Assembly (NCBI GenBank): GCA_027488815.1
Contig: JAIYAX010000012.1
Location: forward strand, 310,001 to 374,000
From: Cytophagaceae bacterium
GTDB taxonomy: Bacteria; Bacteroidota; Bacteroidia; Cytophagales; JAIYAX01
DNA: 64,000 bases
Direction of reading: 5' to 3'
The translations under genes and the position numbers were made by a program. Under the pieces are notes generated by a model. The model saw only the letters and a program-made list of their open reading frames with translations, was not told the origin of the DNA and did not search any database. Positions 47,436 to 56,113 of the stretch are shown here, in pieces (within the stretch, counting starts at the first letter, position 1; every line of letters begins with the position of its first letter).

Positions 47436-49682
47436 CTAAGAGAGAGCTTCATCCTCCTGCGGCAATACCAATACAAGTTCCCTACAAAAAGCAAGCATCT
47501 TTTTGAATTGATTAACGTCCAGCAATTCACCATTTAAGGGTAAAATGAATAACTCTTTGCCTTTTGCTTCGACTTGATATTGATCTTCTCTTTCCAATAA
47601 TTTTATAAGCCCTTCACCAAATATCCGTTTGACTTCTTTAGGGCTGTTACTGGTTAGACTGTATTTTCTGCTGAACAAAGGATATTCAGGGAAGTCAATG
47701 TCTTGCATACCACTGAATGCTTTGGCTTTTTCCAAAAGGTCTTCTTTGACAAGTTTAAAGTCCATGTTGATATGACCCGGAAGTTCAATCCAACCTGCAG
47801 ATATTGATTGTTCGTCAGACTGTTGCCTTGCACCGCTTATCAGGTGCAGATCAAACAAATGAATTTCACCAAACTCTTCAAAAGAGGTGAGTGTATTCTC
47901 TCGAAACAGAAGTCTTTGTCTTTGTGCTAACTCAAAATACCTTAAATGTGGTAAACTTTTAATTTTAAGTGGTATAAAACCAAGTTCCTCTTCTAGCGCT
48001 AATTTTTGAAGCTCTTTTTGTCTGATGTTGAGTATTAGTCCTTCATTTAATCTCTTTTCCAGAGAAACTTTCTTCCTCGAAGCCATAGGGTGATTGCTGA
48101 CGGGTTTGTGCTGGTCCAGACCGGTGATGATGATTTGCCTCCCCGATACAGCCTGGTCTTCTTCAAAATGATGAAGATGTTCCATGAAGCTATGATCCAC
48201 CAGTTTGGTATTTGAAAAATCAATGACCAGCTTTTTGTTTATAGGGGCTTTGTAAAGGAATTTTTTAAAACCCAAATAATTAGAGAAAGTAGCTGAATGT
48301 CTGATGCTTAAGGTATATTCAGCTGGGCTTTCCTTGATCTCCACATCTGATTTAAACAGATTACTCACCGGGCCACCAAGCAGCACCTGAATAAACAGTT
48401 TCATCACTATTCCGGCTGCAATTCCCAATAAAAGATCTGTTGCCAGGGTCACAAAAATGGTGGTCAGGAAAATCGATAACTGATCCATCCCTATGCTGTA
48501 GGTTTTGTAGAACTCCTTAGGCGATGCCAACCTATACCCGGTGTAGAGCAGCATGGCTGCCAGTGCAGCATTGGGGATATGGTGGATCAGTGGGGCTGCC
48601 AGAGCCACAAAAGCCAACAGAAAAAAGCCATGGAAGAAATTTGACCATCGGGTATGCGCTCCATTATTGATGTTGGCTGAACTTCTTACTATTTCAGAAA
48701 TCATGGGCAAGCCGCCTACCATGCCCGCAAGCGTGTTTCCAATGCCGACTGCCACCAAATCTTTGTTCAGGTTTGACTTTCGTTTGTAAGGATCAAGGGT
48801 ATCGATGGCCTGGGTGCTCAGCAAAGACTCCAAACTACCTACCAGTGAAAACATAACTAGATATTTGAACCCAATAGGACTTAATACTCCAGAGAAATCA
48901 GGGAAAGTGACCCCATCCATCAAATTGGCCGGCAGTACAACCAGAAAATCATTGGGGTTGATATGGAACAAGTGTCTGTTAAACACATAGTCATGGGCAT
49001 GATCAAGGTCAAAGAGGAAACCCAGAGGTATAGCAACCAGCAATACAACCAGTGCTGCAGGCACAGCTTTGATAAACTTGCTTTTTATAGTGGGCATCAA
49101 AAACAAGATCAAAAGACTTATACCACCGATCAAGGCAATCTCAGGGTTCATGCCCATGATGCTATCCGGCACTTCGGCCAGTAGCTCGAGCGGTTCTGCT
49201 CCACTAGGTTTCACCCCGAGAGCCACATGGATTTGTTTACTGGCGATGATAATGCCAATGGCTGCTAGCATACCGTGGATCACCGTCACCGGAAAAAAGT
49301 CAGCCAGCCTGCCCATTTTAAGCAACCCAAAGGCGACCTGAATCAAACCTGCTACCACGATTACACCCAGAGCCAGCCTATATCCGAGAAAGTTGTCACC
49401 CTTGCCTAACTCGTCAATGGCACCCAGGGCAATGACGATCAGACCCGCTGCCGGCCCTTTGATGGTAAGCGCAGAGCCGCTGAAAAAGGAAACTACAAGC
49501 CCGCCAATGATGGCAGTGAACACACCTGAAATAGGAGGGAAGCCACTGGCCTTTGAAATCCCAAGACAAAGAGGAAGGGCAATCAGAAAAACTAAAAATC
49601 CACTGATGGCATCGCTCCTAAAATGCGTTTTGAACTCAGAAAAAGCACCGGAGATCGTATGTGTATTGATGGATGGTTTCAT
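47436..49682 (-). CDS. SulP-family anion (bicarbonate/sulfate) transporter with C-terminal extension
   Basis: The 748-residue transporter has about 14 membrane segments (to about residue 440; FLVFLIALPLCLGISKASGFPPISG and GSALTIKGPAAGLIV are SulP hallmarks), then a STAS-like domain (about 455-560, NKKLVIDFSNTKLVDHSFMEHL). A further about 180 residues (570-748) are soluble and of no recognised family. SulP proteins of this subgroup import bicarbonate (BicA-type) or sulfate. It is the last gene of the Dab operon, 32 bases after dabB, which favours inorganic carbon. No carbonic-anhydrase domain is fused. Confidence 0.9.
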   Translation of the reverse strand: MKPSINTHTISGAFSEFKTHFRSDAISGFLVFLIALPLCLGISKASGFPPISGVFTAIIGGLVVSFFSGSALTIKGPAAGLIVIALGAIDELGKGDNFLGYRLALGVIVVAGLIQVAFGLLKMGRLADFFPVTVIHGMLAAIGIIIASKQIHVALGVKPSGAEPLELLAEVPDSIMGMNPEIALIGGISLLILFLMPTIKSKFIKAVPAALVVLLVAIPLGFLFDLDHAHDYVFNRHLFHINPNDFLVVLPANLMDGVTFPDFSGVLSPIGFKYLVMFSLVGSLESLLSTQAIDTLDPYKRKSNLNKDLVAVGIGNTLAGMVGGLPMISEIVRSSANINNGAHTRWSNFFHGFFLLAFVALAAPLIHHIPNAALAAMLLYTGYRLASPKEFYKTYSIGMDQLSIFLTTIFVTLATDLLLGIAAGIVMKLFIQVLLGGPVSNLFKSDVEIKESPAEYTLSIRHSATFSNYLGFKKFLYKAPINKKLVIDFSNTKLVDHSFMEHLHHFEEDQAVSGRQIIITGLDQHKPVSNHPMASRKKVSLEKRLNEGLILNIRQKELQKLALEEELGFIPLKIKSLPHLRYFELAQRQRLLFRENTLTSFEEFGEIHLFDLHLISGARQQSDEQSISAGWIELPGHINMDFKLVKEDLLEKAKAFSGMQDIDFPEYPLFSRKYSLTSNSPKEVKRIFGEGLIKLLEREDQYQVEAKGKELFILPLNGELLDVNQFKKMLAFCRELVLVLPQEDEALS

Positions 49683-49714
49683 GTTGGATAGAAAAAAATG
49701 ATTAAAAAATGAGG

Positions 49715-51592
49715 TTAGGAAGATTGGTATGGCAGCTCATGATAAGTTTTAACATGAGGCCCGAGAAACAGCCTGGCATAAATTCTCACCAGGGATATGC
49801 CGCTAATAATAAAGCAGGAGGCATTAAAAAACGCAAGCAGATACTGGTCTTCATGGATGTGGCTGAAAACCAAATCTTCACCAATGAAGGAGGCAGTGAT
49901 CGGGAAACCCATCAGACCCAGCACAGTGAGAAAAAACAAAAACGATAGCCTTGGATGCTCATAGCTATGGCCATGATAGCGCTGCAAAGTGAACCAATCA
50001 GGCTCTTTGGACTGCAGCCATTTTAAACAAGCAAATCCGATCAGCCCCGCCGGGATCACACCGCTCAGGTACAACATCGTATCCTTGGGATCAAAATGCT
50101 CATTGAACGAAATAGCCACAGCCATGAGGGTATGGTAAAAGAGAATGAGCGTCCAGGCCAGTGTTGGGGATTTGCGTTCTGAGAATGATTTAAGCACAAA
50201 AAGCAAGGCAATAGCCCCGTACAGCAATACCAGAAAGTCATGCACAGACTGCGGCAAGGCTTGCTCATGCTCGAGGGTGAACAGCGTGATCACTAAGAAG
50301 GGTATAAAAAACCAGTACATGTTCCTTTTGTTGATGAAATCCAGTTGGTGTCCAATCCTTTTCATGGGAGTAAACAGCCATTTGCTCAAAAGTTTGTCCA
50401 GTTTCCACTCTTTCAAAGAGAGTAAGTAGATGGTGTTTTCCCATTTTCTGGGGAGATTATCTTCCAGACTGTCATGCTTGGGCTGAAAGTGGTAAAACTG
50501 ATCCCGGATAAGATAACTGACTACAGAGGGAGATACCAGTAATTGGTAGGAGCGAAGGAAGGCATTACCGGCAAAATGGATTAACGCCAGGGTATGAAGC
50601 CCTGCCGCCACCTCGATGAAGATGAGCCCAATTTGCGAAACAGAAGCATAGGCTATTTGACTTTTGACAGATGACTGCGTCCTCGCTATCAGCACGGTGA
50701 CAATCGATGTGCTCAACCCAACTGCGGCAATGAGTATGCGTACCGAAAACTGATGCTCCCAAAAGGGAAAGGTTCTGAGCAAAAGGAACACTCCAAAGTG
50801 GACAGAAAGGGAGCCATAGAAAATCGCACTTGACGGGGTAGGCCCTTCCATTGCTCTTGGAAGCCATGAGCTGAAGGGCAATTGAGCAGATTTTGCCGCT
50901 GCAGCCACTAGAATCATCAACGAAATGAAGATGCCTGTGCCCGAATGGCTTTCCAAATGTTCATGCACCAAATCAAAATTACTGAGCTTGATGAAGGTGA
51001 TGTTTTCATGCCATAAGTGATGGCTGGCCCACATCGCCAACAAGATGCCCACATCACCTATCCGGTAAATTGAGAATACTTTGACAGCATTCTTCACCGG
51101 CAGGTACCTGTCCCGGTAAAAGGCAATCAGCATAAAGGAGCTGATCCCCAATGTTTCCCAACCCAGAAAAAGTGTCTCAAAATTGCCGGAGAAAATGGTG
51201 ATCACATAGCCCATGTAAAAGAGCTGTATCGTGTTGAAAAACCGCTTGTACCCTTGCTCTCTGTGGAGGTAGTAACGACTGTATACCGTGATCAGAAACG
51301 TGAGTAACGATCCAACCAGATAGTACGTTGCCGTGATCCGGTCAAAGAAAAAGTCGATAAGGAAACTGTATCCCGGAGTATGGTAGAGCTCCACTTCCTT
51401 GATGTTGAGCGTGGGAAATCCCTGCCATGCCCAGAAAAACCAGAATATCAGGAAGCCAAATAAGTTAAAGCCTGCTGTAGTGAACGCTATAGCCGAAAGA
51501 GCCCGCTCTTCTTTCGCAGGCATCACTAAACTCAACACAAAGCCCAGTACCGTTGATAGCAGGAATACATGGATGAAAATAGAGTTTTCCAT
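49715..51592 (-). CDS. dabB: DabB: NuoL/MrpA-like membrane subunit of the inorganic-carbon pump
   Basis: The 625-residue protein has many membrane helices and the antiporter-like motifs of complex I subunit L (GWETLGISSFMLIAFYRDR, AKSAQLPFSSWLPRAMEGPTPSSA, DRITATYYLVGSLLTFLITVYSRYY), yet no other complex I genes are near. Paired with DabA it would conduct protons or sodium and drive CO2 hydration. It starts three bases after the dabA stop, so translation is linked. The C-terminal part is short relative to NuoL. Confidence 0.88.
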   Translation of the reverse strand: MENSIFIHVFLLSTVLGFVLSLVMPAKEERALSAIAFTTAGFNLFGFLIFWFFWAWQGFPTLNIKEVELYHTPGYSFLIDFFFDRITATYYLVGSLLTFLITVYSRYYLHREQGYKRFFNTIQLFYMGYVITIFSGNFETLFLGWETLGISSFMLIAFYRDRYLPVKNAVKVFSIYRIGDVGILLAMWASHHLWHENITFIKLSNFDLVHEHLESHSGTGIFISLMILVAAAAKSAQLPFSSWLPRAMEGPTPSSAIFYGSLSVHFGVFLLLRTFPFWEHQFSVRILIAAVGLSTSIVTVLIARTQSSVKSQIAYASVSQIGLIFIEVAAGLHTLALIHFAGNAFLRSYQLLVSPSVVSYLIRDQFYHFQPKHDSLEDNLPRKWENTIYLLSLKEWKLDKLLSKWLFTPMKRIGHQLDFINKRNMYWFFIPFLVITLFTLEHEQALPQSVHDFLVLLYGAIALLFVLKSFSERKSPTLAWTLILFYHTLMAVAISFNEHFDPKDTMLYLSGVIPAGLIGFACLKWLQSKEPDWFTLQRYHGHSYEHPRLSFLFFLTVLGLMGFPITASFIGEDLVFSHIHEDQYLLAFFNASCFIISGISLVRIYARLFLGPHVKTYHELPYQSS

Positions 51593-51595
51593 GGC

Positions 51596-54097
51596 TCAGG
51601 ACTTTAAACTAGCTACAGGTAAGTTTTCAGTTTCCATCGAAATGAGCTCATGTACTGTGTCAAATTCCGGTAGGCTGATGTCTGGCACTTCCAAAGGAGT
51701 AAATTTACCCTCCTTGAAGTGATACATTTCCAGTGTTTCTGGCTCAACAGCTACGAGGTGTACCCATTGGTTTTTGAACCATTCATAAGTTGACTCATCC
51801 CGCTGAATGACAGACTGGATCAACTCTTTCTTCTGCTCTACCAGGATGAGAAGGCGCAAAGGGTCATGTACTTCCACCATTTGGGTGGGCAAGCCCGGCC
51901 TTAGGTCACCATCCAGCCCGTTGGCCACTCCGATCAGACCCATCACATTGTGGGGTAGTTTGGTGCCTGCCCCTAAGCGGTATTGATCAGTTCGGGAGAA
52001 GTAGTACTCCAGATTTATGCCCCCGCAAACCGGAGCTGCGGCTTTGAGAATTCCGTAGAGATAGTTGCCCTCAGGATCTTGCCTGTAGTCATAGCTGTTC
52101 ATAAATGATCGCCTATCCAGAAAAAGATGCCTGCTCAACTCACGCCTGCCAATAATGCAAACGGCATTGGTGGCATGGTTCAACTCAGGCCTGGGTTCAA
52201 AAAGAGATACAGAGCGAAGCTTGACATCTGCATGGATTTTTTCAGGGCTCCCCTTATGGTCCATCAGCACAAAGCGACGTGAACGCTCACGGGCATTCAG
52301 ATGTAGCGCTTTCTCAAAAAGACGAAGATGGGCCCTGTGTTGTTCGAGCTGTCCGGCGTTTAATACATCGGTGTCGTACCACTGAATTTCATCACGGGTT
52401 GTGTCGTGAAGCCCGGGAACAAAAACAGTGTTTGCGAGATCAATTCCTCGCTTCAAAAGCGTTTCACGAACTTCTTTGGTATTGGCCATTTGACAGATTG
52501 CCCTGGCATTCACCGAACCTGGCCTACCGCTGCAAGCCCCGCAATCATAGCCGGCGTAGTGGGTATTGTTTACACTGCTTGCACCATGACCCACCACATA
52601 GACCAGCTCTCCGAATGGTCCGCATAAGCCGATGCTTCTGAGCTGCCCTTCCACAATTTGGGCCATCTCTTCATAGGTATAGCCTACCTGCAAGCCATGC
52701 ACTTTGTGATTAGGATCAACAGTATGAACGGTCAGCTTTCCTTTGGGATCCATATGCCTGAACGAGGAAACCATAGCAGGGCTGCTGACCGGTTTGAAGA
52801 TATTGATCAGCAACCTAAATGCTGACGCAAAACCAAGGGTTTGCGAGATAAGTAGGCCTCCAAACAAGCCATACGTGGATTTGCCAAGATGCCTGTCAGT
52901 TTTGTGCTTCTTCTTGGCTTCCAGCTCTTTGATAAGGTGGCGGGGTTCCATAGGAGCCGGGCAGATTTTGGTGAAGTGGGAGCTATGCGCCGGTTGGTAA
53001 TAGCAAGCCACATTGAAAAAGCCGGGAGTGCCATAAGTTGAGGCTTGGGGATCTAGCTGTTCGATGTACCTGCGAAGGCTGCACTCACGGTCATCGATGC
53101 AGAAAATGGCCTGAAAGCTGGGTAAAGGAGAGGCAATCTCTTTTACCTGAGGTTTTGATTTAATTCCTGCGATGACTTGTCGGTAAAAACTCCACTCCAT
53201 AGCATCCTGCCAAAGTGAGAGCACCTGATGTTTTTCATTTTGCTTGCCTGTGTCCGAAAAAAGTGGCTGTGGAATTTTATCGATCAATTCGCTAAGAGGC
53301 TTCCAATTGCTTCCGAACTTTTTATCCAAAAAATTGATCTCCATCAGCAGTTCCAACCTGATGAAATCTTCAAGGCAAATCTTTCGCTGATCAAGCAGCT
53401 TTTCAGGATGGTCCTCCAACACAGAGATCATCCCTGACCAACCCGGATGCGCAAACTGCTGATCAAAGAGGTATTGCTCATGCCAGTCATGCCCCACCAC
53501 CAGACCGAGTAGTTCAGCCATAGAGGTGTCATTAAGCAGTAATTTTCTTGCCCTGGCTGTCTCGAATAGGCTGCTGTGGCTATTTTTCTCTAGTTCCTGT
53601 ACGGCTTTGAAGAATCCCTTTTTAGAGCCGGGGAAGTTCCAGATTGAGATGCCCTGGTCGAGGTAGCTGCTAAGTAACCTGAAGAGAAAAGGATGTACTT
53701 CCTTGTCAAAATTGATCCTGTATTTGCTTAACCAGACAGCTTTCAATTGTCCGATCCTGGGCAGCTCTACCTGATTGTAGTGGGCATGAAGCAGTTTTTG
53801 GCGCCACAAATCTGGATTTGAAGTGCTGCTGAGGGCAAAGTTTAAGGCTTGCTCATCAATGTGGCCTTTCAAATATGCCTCCCGATAGTCATGGAGGCTT
53901 AGGTAAACTTTGTATCCGAAAAGAGAAGTTGCTTCTGAAAGTGCCTCATGAAAAGGTAAATGCTGAAAAGCATGAAGTGTATTGTGATGTATGAAGTCTT
54001 TTAATGGAGATTGAGCCGGAAGAAAATGTTTGAGCTGATGCAAACAGGATTGCAGGCGCTCTTGAGCGGCTATTTCACCACCCGATAAGGTTTTCAT
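51596..54097 (-). CDS. dabA: DabA: zinc-dependent CO2-hydrating subunit of the inorganic-carbon pump (UPF0753/DUF2309)
   Basis: The 833-residue soluble protein matches the DUF2309 family. The four zinc/active-site residues are in place: Cys333 and Asp335 in FCIDDREC, His504 in GHGASSVNNTHYAGYDCG and Cys519 in the same segment; the 15-residue spacing of the last two equals that of the characterised DabA. It is thought to work as a one-way carbonic anhydrase that, with DabB and an ion gradient, traps CO2 as bicarbonate. It leads the dabA-dabB-sulP operon. The length is in the family's usual 800-1000 range. Confidence 0.92.
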   Translation of the reverse strand: MKTLSGGEIAAQERLQSCLHQLKHFLPAQSPLKDFIHHNTLHAFQHLPFHEALSEATSLFGYKVYLSLHDYREAYLKGHIDEQALNFALSSTSNPDLWRQKLLHAHYNQVELPRIGQLKAVWLSKYRINFDKEVHPFLFRLLSSYLDQGISIWNFPGSKKGFFKAVQELEKNSHSSLFETARARKLLLNDTSMAELLGLVVGHDWHEQYLFDQQFAHPGWSGMISVLEDHPEKLLDQRKICLEDFIRLELLMEINFLDKKFGSNWKPLSELIDKIPQPLFSDTGKQNEKHQVLSLWQDAMEWSFYRQVIAGIKSKPQVKEIASPLPSFQAIFCIDDRECSLRRYIEQLDPQASTYGTPGFFNVACYYQPAHSSHFTKICPAPMEPRHLIKELEAKKKHKTDRHLGKSTYGLFGGLLISQTLGFASAFRLLINIFKPVSSPAMVSSFRHMDPKGKLTVHTVDPNHKVHGLQVGYTYEEMAQIVEGQLRSIGLCGPFGELVYVVGHGASSVNNTHYAGYDCGACSGRPGSVNARAICQMANTKEVRETLLKRGIDLANTVFVPGLHDTTRDEIQWYDTDVLNAGQLEQHRAHLRLFEKALHLNARERSRRFVLMDHKGSPEKIHADVKLRSVSLFEPRPELNHATNAVCIIGRRELSRHLFLDRRSFMNSYDYRQDPEGNYLYGILKAAAPVCGGINLEYYFSRTDQYRLGAGTKLPHNVMGLIGVANGLDGDLRPGLPTQMVEVHDPLRLLILVEQKKELIQSVIQRDESTYEWFKNQWVHLVAVEPETLEMYHFKEGKFTPLEVPDISLPEFDTVHELISMETENLPVASLKS

Positions 54098-54174
54098 AAG
54101 GTTGAAAATTGAATTTAATACTACTGAAAATCAGGGCTATCGCCTAAGCCCAAAAAATAAGATTTCAGTAAATA

Positions 54175-54531
54175 TCAAATCCTCATGTTCCGGTTCAATA
54201 AAAAAACCGGTGTTGCATTTTCGTGAACATCAACAAAAAGTTCCTTGCTGAAACCAAGCCCCGAGCCAAGCTTTGATGCAGCAGCATCCCGATGCTCTGA
54301 AAGGATCAAGACAGGCAACTTGCGCTCATGTTCCTTTTGTTCTTCCTCCTGCTCAAGACTTGAGCTCAGCTCAGCAAAAAGCGGCATTTCCTCAGTGGTT
54401 TGAACGGATGCGATGTGTTCAGAAGAAGCCAGAAACTCCAAGCCTAAAATCAACAGATTGGTGCTGCTGATCAGATGACTAAACAACAAACAAAAAGTAA
54501 AAAGGGTAGCTCTGGTTAAAAAATGCCTCAT
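54175..54531 (-). CDS. Small hypothetical protein with N-terminal membrane/signal segment
   Basis: The 118-residue frame opens with a hydrophobic stretch (LFTFCLLFSHLISSTNLLILG) that is either a signal peptide or a membrane anchor, followed by an acidic low-complexity part (LSSSLEQEEEQKEHERKL) and a C-terminal tail with FVDVHENATPVFLLN. No family recognised. It lies 77 bases upstream of dabA on the same strand, so it may belong to the Dab operon, or it may be an independent or spurious gene. Confidence 0.45.
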   Translation of the reverse strand: MRHFLTRATLFTFCLLFSHLISSTNLLILGLEFLASSEHIASVQTTEEMPLFAELSSSLEQEEEQKEHERKLPVLILSEHRDAAASKLGSGLGFSKELFVDVHENATPVFLLNRNMRI

Positions 54532-54597
54532 GGCTTAGAACGCTGACGCAAATAGTGCAAACTTTTTAGTCAATGTCAAATAACATGCCCAAATAAG

Positions 54598-56076
54598 TCA
54601 GACAGCTTTATCGCTTTTAGGCCTGTATTTCAACAGGATTTTTTGAATCATTTTTTTGGAAGGCATGAATCTCAGTTTGGCTTCGGCGTAGGGTTTATCG
54701 ATGTCCTGAACCAATACTTGCATTTCCAACCAACTAAGTGAGTAGAACCATTCCGGCAGTGGTTGTGAAACCATATTCCAGGTCGACTGTTGTAGCCAGG
54801 CCGGTCTTAAAAACAAATAGGCAACGCAGGCTTTGTCAACTTCATGATGACTGATCAACTCTTCAGGTTCAAGAAGTAGCGGGGCGGTCCAGCAGAGATC
54901 ATTTTTTTCCATTTCGATCCGGTACAATCCGGCTAAGTGATAGCTCGTCTCTTGATGTTTTTGTAACCATCCTTGCTGATACAGGTCCTGGAGCATTTGT
55001 TGTGCATTCTGCTGGCGTTTCATACCGATCTTGATTCTCCATTTTTCAGGTTCATCGATTTGATTCATCATTCGTTGATAAACAAGCCTGCCGTCCCAGT
55101 CTTGCAACACAGGATTAAGGACTTCTCCGATAAAGGCCACTTTTTCAAGGATACTCTGAAACCATAGGAACTGACTTGATGATTTTAGCAAGGTGTCTGC
55201 ATTAAGTCTCAAGGCTATCGAAAAAGCCTGTTTAGCCGGTGAAAGGGCTTGATGCCAGCTCTTTTCTACAGCATGCTCCTGCACACCTCCTAATAATTTT
55301 CTGGCGAGATGGTGAGAACCGATCAACTTCAGGTCTGCTTCAACAGCTTCATTCAGACTTATTTTGGCATGAAGAAAGCCTTTAGGGGCAAGAGGTAATT
55401 CGTTCCACAGTGATTTTAAAAGAAGACCAGAAGCATAAAAGTCGAGGGCTGCATCACTTTCAGCGATTTCGGCCTTCCAATCTGCCAGAGTGTCTGCTTG
55501 ATTTTGACTCAATAGTTTTTCAATGCTTTCAGGAGGGTAAACAGTATCGGTAAGAACGAGCAATACTTCTTTATTCCAGGCAAATAGCAAAGGCAGTTCG
55601 TTCATCTTTGCCCATTGAATTTCTCCGTTTTTAAATGAATTTCTCTGTGCCTTTTTTTGACTCATCAGGCGGCCCCATTTTGCTTCATCCTTAAGCTTTG
55701 CAGCAAGCGCCCAATGATCCACAAGGCTATCGCTCCCTACGTTAAATGCCCAGAAATAACCCATCAGGTCCAGCCCACTGCTGTTGATTTCCTGCAAAGT
55801 GAAGGGGGCTTCCGTTTTTGGAGTCTTTGGTGGTTGGATAGTGTCTGAAGGTGACGTTTGGAAAGGAACTGAGTCGGCTTCATCTTCCAGATCGATCCCT
55901 CCCATAAGCATAGCCGCCATTACCTGATCCCCTTTTAATCTTAAAGCCATTGAGGTACGATCAGGAACAAGAGGCACTATGGTGTCTTTTGGGCTACAGG
56001 CAGGCAACAGACCGACCAATAGCACCCAAAGCACTACCTTCTCACAATTCAGGGTTAAACTCATGCTTGGCTTCAA
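54598..56076 (-). CDS. Hypothetical lipoprotein (DUF4836/DUF3352-like layout)
   Basis: The 492-residue protein has a lipoprotein signal with lipobox LLPACS (Cys about residue 28). After the lipobox come VPLVPDRTSMALRLKGDQVM, then long stretches of beta-strand plus helix with no catalytic motif. The arrangement (lipoprotein whose first domain speaks of VP..t.m.l.lk) resembles DUF4836-type proteins of Bacteroidota, but I only rate this as layout similarity. It is divergent from the mscS gene; the intergenic space to the mscS ATG is only 37 bases. A start four residues further in is equally possible. Confidence 0.7.
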   Translation of the reverse strand: MKPSMSLTLNCEKVVLWVLLVGLLPACSPKDTIVPLVPDRTSMALRLKGDQVMAAMLMGGIDLEDEADSVPFQTSPSDTIQPPKTPKTEAPFTLQEINSSGLDLMGYFWAFNVGSDSLVDHWALAAKLKDEAKWGRLMSQKKAQRNSFKNGEIQWAKMNELPLLFAWNKEVLLVLTDTVYPPESIEKLLSQNQADTLADWKAEIAESDAALDFYASGLLLKSLWNELPLAPKGFLHAKISLNEAVEADLKLIGSHHLARKLLGGVQEHAVEKSWHQALSPAKQAFSIALRLNADTLLKSSSQFLWFQSILEKVAFIGEVLNPVLQDWDGRLVYQRMMNQIDEPEKWRIKIGMKRQQNAQQMLQDLYQQGWLQKHQETSYHLAGLYRIEMEKNDLCWTAPLLLEPEELISHHEVDKACVAYLFLRPAWLQQSTWNMVSQPLPEWFYSLSWLEMQVLVQDIDKPYAEAKLRFMPSKKMIQKILLKYRPKSDKAV

Positions 56077-56084
56077 AACATCTT

Positions 56085-56092
56085 TAGTTTTG
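56085..56092 (+). promoter_or_regulatory. Candidate -7 element of the MscS-family gene
   Basis: TAGTTTTG matches the consensus exactly and lies 22 bases before the ATG at 56114. TTG at 56067-56069 is 15 bases upstream, shorter than usual. It lies within the divergent intergenic space. Confidence 0.5.
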
Positions 56093-56113
56093 CAGGCGCT
56101 TAAGGTACATCAA

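Noticed and set aside
49715-51592. Complex I (NuoL) or Mrp antiporter subunit
   Set aside because: No other nuo or mrp gene is near, and the gene directly follows dabA, so DabB is the better call.
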